Shown piece by piece: positions 16,171 to 24,531 of a stretch of 33,790 nt of DNA. The notes below the pieces were generated by a model, which was given only the letters and a program-made list of their open reading frames with translations, did not search any database and was not told where the DNA came from. The position numbers were made by a program, and so were the translations under genes. The DNA is taken from assembly GCA_041862375.1 (NCBI GenBank), contig JBGVTE010000069.1, positions 1 through 33,790 on the forward strand, read 5' to 3'. Source of the DNA: WVZL01 sp041862375 (lineage in GTDB: Bacteria > Acidobacteriota > Aminicenantia > Aminicenantales > Aminicenantaceae). Position 1 is the stretch's first letter. Each line of letters starts with the position of its first letter.

Positions 16171-17529
16171 ATGGACAGCCAGAAAGAAAGTACAAGAGGA
16201 GCATGGGGATCTAAAATTGCTTTCATTTTCGCAGCTACTGGCTCTGCTGTAGGGTTGGGCAACATCTGGCGATTCCCGACAGTAGTAAGTCAAAATGGAG
16301 GAGCAGTCTTTGTCGTAGTTTACATTCTGGCTGTGGCTCTGATCGGATTTACTGTTATGCTGGCAGAGCTAACCATCGGACGCCATACTCAGAAAAACCC
16401 AGTTGGCGCTATTGAATACATTAAGCCCCGCTCTCCCTGGAAATTTATCGGTTATCTTGGAGTTATAACAGGTGTTTGTATCCTTTCCTTCTATTCTGTT
16501 GTTGCAGGATGGGCTGTAGGATACATGGTCAAAACAGCTACTGGTGCGTTCAGGGGTGACATTACAAGCCAACACACTGATAGAATATTTACAGAATTCA
16601 CCTCAAATCCCTTACTGGTAATTTTCCTGCTTCTTTTAATTGTGAGTATCACCAGTTTTATCATCTCCAAAGGAGTAAAAAAAGGAATAGAAAGATGGAC
16701 AAAGTTTCTGATGCCCATACTCTTTCTCCTGATAATATTCTTAGCAATAAGAGCCTTAATGCTTCCGGGGGCAGAGAAGGGTATAGTGTTTTATCTCAAA
16801 CCTGACTTCTCCAAGCTCAGCGGGACTGTTATTCTTTATGCCTTAGGACAAGCATTTTTTTCTTTAAGCCTGGGTATGGGGACAATGATTACCTACGGAA
16901 GTTACATTTCCAAAAAGGATAACCTTGTGTCTTCAGCTGGATGGGTTTCTTTCTCTGATACTCTTGTCGCTCTTCTTGCCGGGATTATCATCTTTCCCAC
17001 TCTGGCTTTTGCTGGGCAGCCAGGGGATGTGGGTGGATTTGGCCTTGTGTTCAAAATCTTTCCCATTATTTTCTCACAAATTCCTGGAGGTTATGTATTT
17101 GGAACACTCTTCTTTGCTCTTCTTACCATTGCAGCTGTAACTTCGACCATCTCTGTCCTTGAAGTTCCGGTGGCTTATTTTGTTGATGAACGGAACTGGT
17201 CGAGAATAAAGGCTGCCAGTTGTTTAGGCTTTGTGTCGTTTGTGATTGGAATTCCATCTGCTCTCTCATTCGGAGGAATGAAAATTTTTACCAGTATTGA
17301 TTTCTTCGGTATATTTAATTTTATATTTGTAAATATATCTTTGCCTCTGGGATCTCTCTTGATATGTTTGTTTCTTGGTTATGTCTGGAGTGTAAGGAAA
17401 GCTATCCAGGAAATCAGTTCCGGAAATCCAACATTCAAGATCAGGCCTTTCTGGATTTTTTCTGTTAAGTTTCTCTCTCCCATTGCCATTATTATCATTT
17501 TAATTTTCATAAAAACTATCGTTGAATAA
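16171..17529 (+). CDS. Neurotransmitter:sodium symporter (NSS) family amino-acid transporter
   Basis: The N-terminus WGSKIAFIFAATGSAVGLGNIWRFPTVV is the NSS signature, covering the conserved G-S-A-V-G-L-G-N-I-W-R-F-P sodium/substrate site in TM1. ALGQAFFSLSLGMGTMITYGSYI (about residues 215-237) is the TM6 unwound region and second gate, and about 11-12 hydrophobic segments follow overall. The 452-residue length is standard for bacterial LeuT-like members. It should co-transport amino acids, often hydrophobic ones, with Na+. It is the first gene of the 16171-22797 operon. The AAAAGGAAACAGGA before the ATG is a fair RBS; the next gene begins 9 bases after the stop. Confidence 0.93.
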   Translation: MDSQKESTRGAWGSKIAFIFAATGSAVGLGNIWRFPTVVSQNGGAVFVVVYILAVALIGFTVMLAELTIGRHTQKNPVGAIEYIKPRSPWKFIGYLGVITGVCILSFYSVVAGWAVGYMVKTATGAFRGDITSQHTDRIFTEFTSNPLLVIFLLLLIVSITSFIISKGVKKGIERWTKFLMPILFLLIIFLAIRALMLPGAEKGIVFYLKPDFSKLSGTVILYALGQAFFSLSLGMGTMITYGSYISKKDNLVSSAGWVSFSDTLVALLAGIIIFPTLAFAGQPGDVGGFGLVFKIFPIIFSQIPGGYVFGTLFFALLTIAAVTSTISVLEVPVAYFVDERNWSRIKAASCLGFVSFVIGIPSALSFGGMKIFTSIDFFGIFNFIFVNISLPLGSLLICLFLGYVWSVRKAIQEISSGNPTFKIRPFWIFSVKFLSPIAIIIILIFIKTIVE

Positions 17530-17538
17530 GGAAAATTA

Positions 17539-19275
17539 GTGAAGAAGAAGTTATTAGCAAATCTTTTTCTTTTTAGCTGTCTATTAAATCTTAATACTCT
17601 CAAGGCTGCCGATATCAAGGGCAAAGTTACTCTTCTTCCTGAAAAGAAGCCCTATTCTCATGGAGCTATTCTCCTCCGGCCTTTAGGGGCAGAGAGTTAC
17701 ACCAAGGCCGAAATCGATGAACAGGGAAACTTTTCATACAGAGATCTAGAAGTGGGCAAATACATCATCAAGATGGACCTCTACAGTGTATATCCTGTAG
17801 AGAGGGAAATTGAAATCCAGGATGAAGCCGAGACGCTGGAGCTAGAATTCCCAATTTCTCTTTCTCTTCTTGATAAAGCCCTCGTTTTCACTAAAGAGAC
17901 GAGTGATTTTATATGGTTTCCCTTGATGGTTGTCCTCCTTTTTATAATCGGGGTAATGCTCACTATCCTCACTCGCTTGATTCAGGTCAGGCGGTTAATC
18001 CTTTCTCTTAAGATGGTGCTTCGGGGAGCGCTTCATAAAGATGAGTCTGAAAAAGAAGAGGGAGATATTTCTCCTTATGCAGCTTTAATGACCGCCCTTG
18101 CTGCCACTGTGGGCAATGGAAACATTGCAGGTGTCGCTACAGCCATTGCTACCGGCGGGCCAGGTGCTCCTATGTGGATGTGGATAGCCGGCTTCTTCGG
18201 TATGGCTACTAAGTATGCTGAAGGTTTCTTAGGGGTTAGATTCAGGATAAAGAATGTAAGGGGGGAAATGTCCGGCGGACCCATGTATTATGCTCGCTAC
18301 GGGATTAAAAACCAGAGTCTGGCCAAATTCATGGGTATGTTTTTTGCAATCTGTGGTGCCTTCACCTGTCTTTTTGGGACAGGGAATATGGCCCAATCCA
18401 ATTCCATGGCCTTGACTTTTAATGATCAGTTTGGAGTCCCTTTTTGGCTAACAGGGCTAGTAATATTCACCATGGTAGGAGCAGTTATTCTGGGAGGAAT
18501 AAAGAGAATTGGGGGAGTCTCAGAGCGGTTGGTTCCGACTATGATTATCCTCTATTTTGTAGGAGCTACAGTTGTTATCCTGGCTAATATATCCAATATT
18601 CCTGCCGCATTTACTGTCATCTTCAAGTCCGCCTTCACTGTAAAGGCTGTTGGAGGAGCCATGGTTGGAACATCTGTAAGGCTGGCTATCAGTATTGGTG
18701 TAAGAAGGGGGCTTCTTTCTAATGAATCTGGATTAGGTTCAGCTGCAATCGCCCAATCTGCTTCTAAATCCTCAGATCCTTCTCGAAACGGACTAATCGC
18801 CATGACTGGAACATTTATCGACACTCTCGTTGTCAATACGCTTACTACATTAACAATTGTCATCACGGGAATGTATCTTAAAACGGCTGCTTTTGGCGCA
18901 CCAGAGGGATTAACTTCCACAGCCTTAACAGCAGCGGCCTTTAGCTCAGTCATACCATACGGAGGGTACATAATCGCGTTGAGTTCTTTCCTTTTCGGCT
19001 ATTCGACGCTCTTAGGATGGTGTTATTACGGTGAGAAATGCTTAGAGTACATCTTTGGTGTTCGGATAATTTACCCATACAGGATTGCTTTTATTATTCT
19101 TCTTTTCATTGGTGCAAACATTCAGGGACCTCATCTGAACATTGTATGGTACATTGGAGATATAGCTAATGCTTTCATGGCCTTTCCCAACTTGTTGTCC
19201 ATTATCGTTTTGGCTGGATTAGTGGGTAGAGTAACGACGAAATATTTTTATGGAAGAGAAGGGAACAATTTCTAG
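17539..19275 (+). CDS. AGCS alanine/glycine:cation symporter with N-terminal exported beta-sandwich domain
   Basis: From GTG 17539 the product has a signal peptide (about 1-24). Residues about 25-110 form a beta-sandwich domain (IKGKVTLLPEKKPYSHGAIL, FSYRDLEVGKYIIKM, ETLELEF), typical of CarboxypepD_reg-like / transthyretin-like folds. The full AGCS transporter follows: a first TM at about 127-150, ALAATVGNGNIAGVATAIAT (sodium/substrate site), FFGMATKYAEGFLGVRFR and GGPMYYARYG, RGLLSNESGLGSAAIAQ, and GYSTLLGWCYYGEKCLEYIFG near the end. Normal AGCS carriers are 440-500 residues without a periplasmic domain; this one is 578. The domain would face the periplasm and could bind ligand or cell wall. 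The GTG start has AAGGAAAATTA 5' to it. It is coupled to the NSS gene. Confidence 0.88.
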   Translation: MKKKLLANLFLFSCLLNLNTLKAADIKGKVTLLPEKKPYSHGAILLRPLGAESYTKAEIDEQGNFSYRDLEVGKYIIKMDLYSVYPVEREIEIQDEAETLELEFPISLSLLDKALVFTKETSDFIWFPLMVVLLFIIGVMLTILTRLIQVRRLILSLKMVLRGALHKDESEKEEGDISPYAALMTALAATVGNGNIAGVATAIATGGPGAPMWMWIAGFFGMATKYAEGFLGVRFRIKNVRGEMSGGPMYYARYGIKNQSLAKFMGMFFAICGAFTCLFGTGNMAQSNSMALTFNDQFGVPFWLTGLVIFTMVGAVILGGIKRIGGVSERLVPTMIILYFVGATVVILANISNIPAAFTVIFKSAFTVKAVGGAMVGTSVRLAISIGVRRGLLSNESGLGSAAIAQSASKSSDPSRNGLIAMTGTFIDTLVVNTLTTLTIVITGMYLKTAAFGAPEGLTSTALTAAAFSSVIPYGGYIIALSSFLFGYSTLLGWCYYGEKCLEYIFGVRIIYPYRIAFIILLFIGANIQGPHLNIVWYIGDIANAFMAFPNLLSIIVLAGLVGRVTTKYFYGREGNNF

Positions 19276-19299
19276 AATAAAGTCATGAATGGATAAACA

Positions 19300-20451
19300 A
19301 TGAAAAAAGTCTTTTCCCTTTTTTTGGCTGTAGTATTTTTTTTCCTTGTACCTGTCTTTCCTCAAAAAGATGTTTCTGAGTATGAAGAAAGATTGCAGAA
19401 AATTGCCTTACAGATAAATGATCTCAAATCAAAAATCTTGGAAGAAGAGAAAGCACAGTCCACTCTCCTTTCAAAGTTAGATAGAATAGGTTTAAAGAAG
19501 AAATTAATCAGGAAAGAAATATCTCTCTACAATCTCCAGTTGGAAAAAGCAAACAGTGAACTTATTTCTATAAAGAAGAGAATCCCTTCCTTGAAGGCAA
19601 AATTGGAGAGAGAGAAGAAATCAATCGAGAAGATCCTCATTACTCTGTATAAATTTGGGGAATTCAACTTTCTTGAGTTCATCCTTCAGGCAAGAGATGT
19701 CAAAACCCTTTTTTTTGAAGGTAAAAATCTTACTCTTTTGGCCCAGCATCAGGATAGAGTAGTATCAGATTACTTAAATACGTTGGATCAACTGAGTGCT
19801 CTCGAGAGGAATCAGAGGCTTAAAACAGAAGAGATAGCTGAACTAATCCATGATGCACAGCAGAAACAAAGCGAGTTGGAAGACCAGGAGAATAAGAACA
19901 GAGCTCTTATTGAAGAAATCGAAAAAAATAAGAAGACTCACCTTCAGGCTCTTAAAGAGTTAAGAGAGAGAGCTCAACAGCTCCAGAATCTAATAAAAGA
20001 ATTAGTTAAGGTAGAGAAAGGTTTCCCCTTTCCTTTTGTTCCATTATATGAGAGGAAAGGAGAACTCCCCTGGCCTCTTGAAGGGAAAATTGTTACGAAT
20101 TTTGGCCTTCAAAGACATAAGATATTCAAGACTGTGACCTTAAACAACGGAATTGAAGTTGCTCCAAATAAAAATATGACCATTATCAAAGCTGTCCACT
20201 CTGGCAAAGTTGTCTATGCCGACCATTTTAAAGGGTACGGTAATCTCATTATTGTTGATCATGGGATGACGTATTATTCTCTTTATGGTCACTGTGCGGA
20301 ATTTTTAGTGGAGAAGGGAGATTTGGTCAAGGCTGAGGAGCCGATTGCTGTTGTTGGCGATTTTGGTTCTTTTAAGGGGATATCCCTTTACTTTGAAATT
20401 AGGTTCAAAACAAAGCCCCTGAATCCCTTGCAATGGTTGAAGAGAAGATGA
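19300..20451 (+). CDS. envC: EnvC-like murein hydrolase activator, catalytically degenerate LytM domain
   Basis: A signal peptide (about 1-22) is followed by a long coiled coil (about 27-245, rich in K/E/L heptads) and a C-terminal LytM/M23 domain (about 260-383). The zinc site is not intact: the usual H-x-G-x-D is N282-N-G-I-E286, and the usual H-L-H is S362-L-Y364. A His in YGHCAE remains. Loss of the metal ligands is the hallmark of EnvC-type activators, which switch on amidases at the division site instead of cutting murein. It is followed by S41-like and YibQ-like genes, as in the common envC-ctp-yibQ gene order. The symbol is by family, not orthology proven by alignment. Confidence 0.85.
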   Translation: MKKVFSLFLAVVFFFLVPVFPQKDVSEYEERLQKIALQINDLKSKILEEEKAQSTLLSKLDRIGLKKKLIRKEISLYNLQLEKANSELISIKKRIPSLKAKLEREKKSIEKILITLYKFGEFNFLEFILQARDVKTLFFEGKNLTLLAQHQDRVVSDYLNTLDQLSALERNQRLKTEEIAELIHDAQQKQSELEDQENKNRALIEEIEKNKKTHLQALKELRERAQQLQNLIKELVKVEKGFPFPFVPLYERKGELPWPLEGKIVTNFGLQRHKIFKTVTLNNGIEVAPNKNMTIIKAVHSGKVVYADHFKGYGNLIIVDHGMTYYSLYGHCAEFLVEKGDLVKAEEPIAVVGDFGSFKGISLYFEIRFKTKPLNPLQWLKRR

Positions 20452-20472
20452 TAAAATCAATTTGTACCTGAA

Positions 20473-21615
20473 ATGACAATAAAAAAAGAAAAGCTGTTTC
20501 TCATTGGAGTCCTAGTTTTAGCTTCTCTGTTCTTCCTTTTCGAGAGAGGCTTTTTGCCGGGAGTTACATCGAAAAATTCTCCATATAAAAGCTTCGAACT
20601 ACTCGGGAATGTCATTGGACTCATCAAAAGGGATTACATTGAAGAGGTGAGTCCAGAAAGAACTATGATGGGAGCTTTGAAGGGGTTGATTGATTCCCTT
20701 GATATTGTCTCCAGTTATTTAGATAAAGATAATGTAGTCAAGTTTACAAAGCAAAAAGAGGCAAAATTGATGGATGTAGGAATTGTATTATCCAAAAGAT
20801 ACGGCTCATTTCCTGTAGTTATCGGAGTTATCGAAGATTCTCCAGCGGAGAAAAAGGGTATTAGGATAGGCGATGCTATCAGTGCGTTAGATGATAAATC
20901 GACAATGATAATGAGTCTTATAGAGACGAAGCTTTATCTTAAAGATATAGAAGAAAAGCCATTAAACATAAGGCTTCTAAGAGGAACTAAAACGCAAGAA
21001 GTAGTTCTGGAGAGAACATTGCTCTTTAAAAAGCCTTATGCTTTATCTGATGCTAATGGTGGAAGCAAGGTTTTAAAAATACACCACTTCTTCCCTCCTT
21101 GCGTGAAGATGATAAAGAAAGAAATTATGCCAGTTACAAGATCCCTTAAGAAAACTCTTATTTTAGACGTAAGAAACTGCCATGAAGGTGATATCGAAGA
21201 GGCTTCAAAGTTTATCAATCTCTTTTTGAAAGCGAATAAAATTGGTTACCTCGAAAAGCATAGAGAAGCTAAACAGATTCTTTCCTCTTCTGAAGATGCT
21301 ATCCTCAAAAAGGTACCGTTAGCAATCTGGGTAAATCAGGCAACAGTTGGCCCTGGAGAGGTAGTAGCTGCTGTTCTCCAAGAAATGCGTCAAGCTATGG
21401 TTGTGGGAGTTCCTACCCTTGGTCTGGCAGGAAAACAAGAACTTTTTCCTCTTGCGGATGGTAGCGGTCTGCTTCTTACTACAGGTGTCTTTCACCTTAA
21501 TTCAGGCAAGAAGTTATGGGAAAAGGGAGTTGAGCCTGAAGTAAAAATTGATTTAAGAGATCAGAGCTTTGAATCATACTTGGATAAGACACTAGATATT
21601 CTCCATTGCCCGTAA
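20473..21615 (+). CDS. S41 (CtpA-like) family protein, catalytic Ser and Lys missing: probable pseudoprotease
   Basis: The 380-residue protein has an N-terminal membrane segment (about 7-23), a helical region, a PDZ domain (about 98-175, VVIGVIEDSPAEKKGIRIGD) and a C-terminal S41 core (about 195-375, ending GVEPEV as usual). In active CtpA proteins the core reads VNxGSASASE with Ser nucleophile and TFGKG with catalytic Lys. Here the same places read VNQATVGPGE (Ser replaced by Gly293) and TLGLAGK (Lys replaced by Leu318). The surrounding core (LPLADGSGLLLTTG) is intact, so this looks like a fold-preserving loss, not decay. It should bind a peptide or partner through PDZ in the periplasm. It starts 21 bases after the EnvC gene. 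Confidence 0.82.
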   Translation: MTIKKEKLFLIGVLVLASLFFLFERGFLPGVTSKNSPYKSFELLGNVIGLIKRDYIEEVSPERTMMGALKGLIDSLDIVSSYLDKDNVVKFTKQKEAKLMDVGIVLSKRYGSFPVVIGVIEDSPAEKKGIRIGDAISALDDKSTMIMSLIETKLYLKDIEEKPLNIRLLRGTKTQEVVLERTLLFKKPYALSDANGGSKVLKIHHFFPPCVKMIKKEIMPVTRSLKKTLILDVRNCHEGDIEEASKFINLFLKANKIGYLEKHREAKQILSSSEDAILKKVPLAIWVNQATVGPGEVVAAVLQEMRQAMVVGVPTLGLAGKQELFPLADGSGLLLTTGVFHLNSGKKLWEKGVEPEVKIDLRDQSFESYLDKTLDILHCP

Positions 21616-21618
21616 TAG

Positions 21619-22797
21619 ATGGAAAAAACTAGTCCTTTGAAAATAAAGAGGATTAGGGCTTTTCCTTCCTTGGTTATCCTTTTTTTTACTTTTCTTGCTA
21701 TTTTTTCAGCTCTCGCTTTAGACTACATTAACTGGGAAGAGGGCAAGAAGTCGTATATTTTCTCTTCCTTGATAGAAAAAAAGAACGCCACCCTTTCTCA
21801 GGAGGAATTGAAAGGGATTATTCTGAGGATTTTATCTTCCTATGAAGTGGACACTCGCACAATTCACCAGTATATAGATAGGAAGCACAAACTCCATATT
21901 AAGATTGACTTGCCCTTGAAAGTGTATAGTCTCCTTGAAAATACTTTAGTCCAAGAGTTCGAGAAAATACACTCGTCTGTTATAAAAAGGGAGGAACAGG
22001 AAACTAGAGAAAAAAAATTGTACTTATGGGAGATTCAAGCCAGAAGCAAGGAAAATCTGGTTATTCTTTTTTCTTGCTCGAAGCAAAACCTTGAGGACAT
22101 AGAAGAGGCCAGAGGAAAGAGCCAGAAGCTTCGAAAAAATAGAGTGGCTATTATTGTTGATGACATGGGATACAGTTTATATGCTGCGGAAAAGATAACT
22201 TCGTTGGAAAAGCCTCTAACTTTTTCTATTCTTCCTTTCAGTCCCTATGCAGGAGAAACAGCTGAAATAGCACATGAAAATGGCCTGGAAGTAATGCTTC
22301 ATCTCCCCCTTCAATCAGTTAACAACCGTGGAGAGGAGGACTATGAGGGAATAATCCTTTCTGGAATGAGTGGGAAAGAAATTAGAGAGGCTCTGGTAAA
22401 AAACTTTCTCCAAGTACCTTATGTCAAGGGTGTTAATAATCACATGGGTTCAAAGATTACAGCTGACGGAATAATCATGCGGATTATCCTTGAGCAATTA
22501 AAAGAAAGAAGTCTTTTCTTTATTGACAGCCTGACAACGAGCAGATCAGTAGCTTTCAAGATGGCTCAGGAAATGGGAATTCCCTCAGCTCGTCGCCATA
22601 TTTTTCTGGATTCGATTAGTGATGAAGGTTACATAAAAAGAAAAATGATTGACCTTTTCCTCTATGCCCAGCAGCATGGAAGCTCAATTGGTATTTGCCA
22701 CCCTACTGATGAAACCATTGCAGCCCTGGAGAGAAATATCTATCTTGCAGAAGAGTACAATCTAGAGCTTGTCTTTGCTTCACAAATAGTCAAATGA
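21619..22797 (+). CDS. Divergent polysaccharide deacetylase family protein (YibQ-like)
   Basis: The 392-residue protein has an N-terminal anchor (about 13-33), a poorly conserved periplasmic part, and a C-terminal NodB-like alpha/beta barrel (about 172-390). Conserved segments are VAIIVDDMGYS, KPLTFSILPFSPYA, LEVMLHLPLQSV, NNHMGSKITAD, LFFIDSLTTSRSVA and SIGICHPTDETI. The two adjacent Asp of DDMG and the His residues of NNHMGS and CHPT lie where the deacetylase metal and catalytic residues are found. Family members occur next to envC and are thought to act on peptidoglycan or another periplasmic glycan. The start is 3 bases after the previous stop, so it is translationally coupled and probably the last gene of the operon. 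Confidence 0.85.
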   Translation: MEKTSPLKIKRIRAFPSLVILFFTFLAIFSALALDYINWEEGKKSYIFSSLIEKKNATLSQEELKGIILRILSSYEVDTRTIHQYIDRKHKLHIKIDLPLKVYSLLENTLVQEFEKIHSSVIKREEQETREKKLYLWEIQARSKENLVILFSCSKQNLEDIEEARGKSQKLRKNRVAIIVDDMGYSLYAAEKITSLEKPLTFSILPFSPYAGETAEIAHENGLEVMLHLPLQSVNNRGEEDYEGIILSGMSGKEIREALVKNFLQVPYVKGVNNHMGSKITADGIIMRIILEQLKERSLFFIDSLTTSRSVAFKMAQEMGIPSARRHIFLDSISDEGYIKRKMIDLFLYAQQHGSSIGICHPTDETIAALERNIYLAEEYNLELVFASQIVK

Positions 22798-22861
22798 AAC
22801 CATTCTGTTGATGATTGCTCCTTGGGACGATGTTTCGAGATATGTTTAGAATTATTAGGGG

Positions 22862-23782
22862 CTAACGAACGAGAGTGAACATATCGATTAAATAAAAACT
22901 GGTGGCATAGAATAGCAGTAAAAAAATAAACGCAAGGCTTTTAAGTACAATCTTCCCTTTAAATTTTTTATTTAACCAATAGATAAACTGGTAGAGAGCA
23001 AAGATTTCAAGGGCAAAAGGGAGAAAACCCGTGTAGCCAATGACAGGCATCTGGAAGACCTTCCAAAAATTGAGAAATGGAAGTGAGTATTGCCAGTGAG
23101 ATTCGGCACAGAAATTCCAGAGTTCCCAAAAAATACCAGCTGTACAGCCAGCCAGTAACCAGCTCAATATTTTGGTCCATCTTTTTCCCTCTAATTCTCT
23201 TAAGAAAGTCTCATTTTCCAGCCAGTAATTAATCGGTTCAAGAACCAGGATAAAACAGATCCAGACTAGAGGGAAAAAAATTTTGGGCCATGAGAGTGGC
23301 AAGAGAATTGAAAACACTCCCAAGACAATAAACCCGCTTAGCAAGCGGTTGGTTACTTTTACTTGAAAAGGAATAAATTTCCTCACCTTCTTAAGAAAAC
23401 TTTCGAAAAAAAGAGCTAATTCTTGTATTGCAGGAATCACAGAGGCAAAGGAGATAAAGAAGCCGAGCCATCGTTTCCAGAAGGAGTGGGGCAGTTCATG
23501 GTAAGTCCAATTTTTTAACCTCAAGTTAAAAAGCTCGAAAATAAGCCAAACGAAGACAGAGATGAATGCTGTAAAAAGAAAACCTTTCGGGGAATCAGAA
23601 AGCGGAGAGTGCCCTCTTTTTCTGAAATTTAAGCTATCGACTATTGTGATGAAAGACCACCAGGCAAAGCAAAAAAACCAAGTCTTCATGAAAGGAATAT
23701 TTTTTATAAGGAGGATTTCTGATGTGATGAGTACGAGTAAACCGATATAGAGGTTATTTCGTAAAATTTTCTCTTTCACCAT
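22862..23782 (-). CDS. Uncharacterised polytopic inner-membrane protein
   Basis: The 306-residue product has about eight or nine hydrophobic segments joined by short aromatic-rich loops (KNWTYHELP, ELWNFCAESHWQYSLPF, VFQMPVIGYTGFLPFALEIFALYQF). The FxMPVIGYxGFxPFALE type segment is a conserved-looking core, with charged residues (E, W, N, H) inside membrane-facing stretches as in enzymes or transporters that act within the bilayer. No characterised family is recognised. A weak RBS lies before 23782. It is convergent with the envC-ctp-yibQ operon, with 64 bases between the stops. Confidence 0.7.
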   Translation of the reverse strand: MVKEKILRNNLYIGLLVLITSEILLIKNIPFMKTWFFCFAWWSFITIVDSLNFRKRGHSPLSDSPKGFLFTAFISVFVWLIFELFNLRLKNWTYHELPHSFWKRWLGFFISFASVIPAIQELALFFESFLKKVRKFIPFQVKVTNRLLSGFIVLGVFSILLPLSWPKIFFPLVWICFILVLEPINYWLENETFLRELEGKRWTKILSWLLAGCTAGIFWELWNFCAESHWQYSLPFLNFWKVFQMPVIGYTGFLPFALEIFALYQFIYWLNKKFKGKIVLKSLAFIFLLLFYATSFYLIDMFTLVR

Positions 23783-23951
23783 GCTTCAAAATACCTTAAA
23801 TCCCTGAGAAAATAAAGGACGGCTCTTTTTTTGGTCTTTCACTTAATAAAAAATCTTCACTTTCCTCCTCATAAAAATAGAATCGGCCCCTTAAAAAGAG
23901 ATTGAATAATTATCTTTCTTCAATTATATTAAATTAAAGAGGAGGATTCAG

Positions 23952-24506
23952 ATGAAAAAATGGCTATTCATACTGGTTATCATCGTGATTGCTTTAATTC
24001 TAGCCTTTATCCTTCAGAAGTCAGGATGCATAAAGACAATGTCCTCAGAAGAACTCAAAGCCTCCATAGAAATCGTGGATGTAGACACTAAATGGGTTTC
24101 AAAGTATTATCAGCCATGGCCTCCAAGGTTAATTCTAGTTCCTGCCTTTACCTTTAGAGTGAAGAATATATCCGAGGAACCTCTTCGTTATATTAATTTT
24201 AATGCTAATTTCAGGTTCAAAGCTGATTATGAAAACTTGGGAGATTGTTTCTTGGCTGCCATCCGGGGAGAGCCTGTTATGCCTGGAGAGTTGAGTGATG
24301 TAATCACCTTGAAAAGTAACTATGGAGTTGAGGGAAAGAGCCTCCACTCTTTTAAGGATAATCCTCAGTGGAGAATTGTATTTGTCAAACTTTTTGTTCA
24401 GTCACAAGGTTCTCAGTATATTCAACTGGGTGAGTGGGAGATTTCCCGAAAAATAGACTTTAAAGAGCCAGAACCAGTAGGTATGGAAGAGAAAGAAAAA
24501 AAATGA
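23952..24506 (+). CDS. Membrane-anchored periplasmic protein of unknown function
   Basis: The 184-residue product has a strong N-terminal anchor or signal (residues 4-22) followed by SGC; this is not a convincing lipobox. The rest is a single beta-sandwich-like domain (PRLILVPAFTFRVKNISEEPLRYINFNANFRF, then WRIVFVKLFVQSQ) with a charged C-terminal tail (EPEPVGMEEKEKK). The sequence resembles small periplasmic domains that hold a strand-rich immunoglobulin-like fold. A clear RBS (AGAGGAGGATTCAG) supports the start. The arginine decarboxylase starts 25 bases after the stop, so the two may be co-transcribed, though nothing links them functionally. Confidence 0.65.
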   Translation: MKKWLFILVIIVIALILAFILQKSGCIKTMSSEELKASIEIVDVDTKWVSKYYQPWPPRLILVPAFTFRVKNISEEPLRYINFNANFRFKADYENLGDCFLAAIRGEPVMPGELSDVITLKSNYGVEGKSLHSFKDNPQWRIVFVKLFVQSQGSQYIQLGEWEISRKIDFKEPEPVGMEEKEKK

Positions 24507-24531
24507 ATATTGGGCAGCTAAGAGGAAGTGT

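Noticed and set aside
16025..16252. 75-codon plus-strand ORF overlapping the NSS start
   Set aside because: It overlaps the clear start of the NSS transporter in another frame, and its residues show no domain or RBS.
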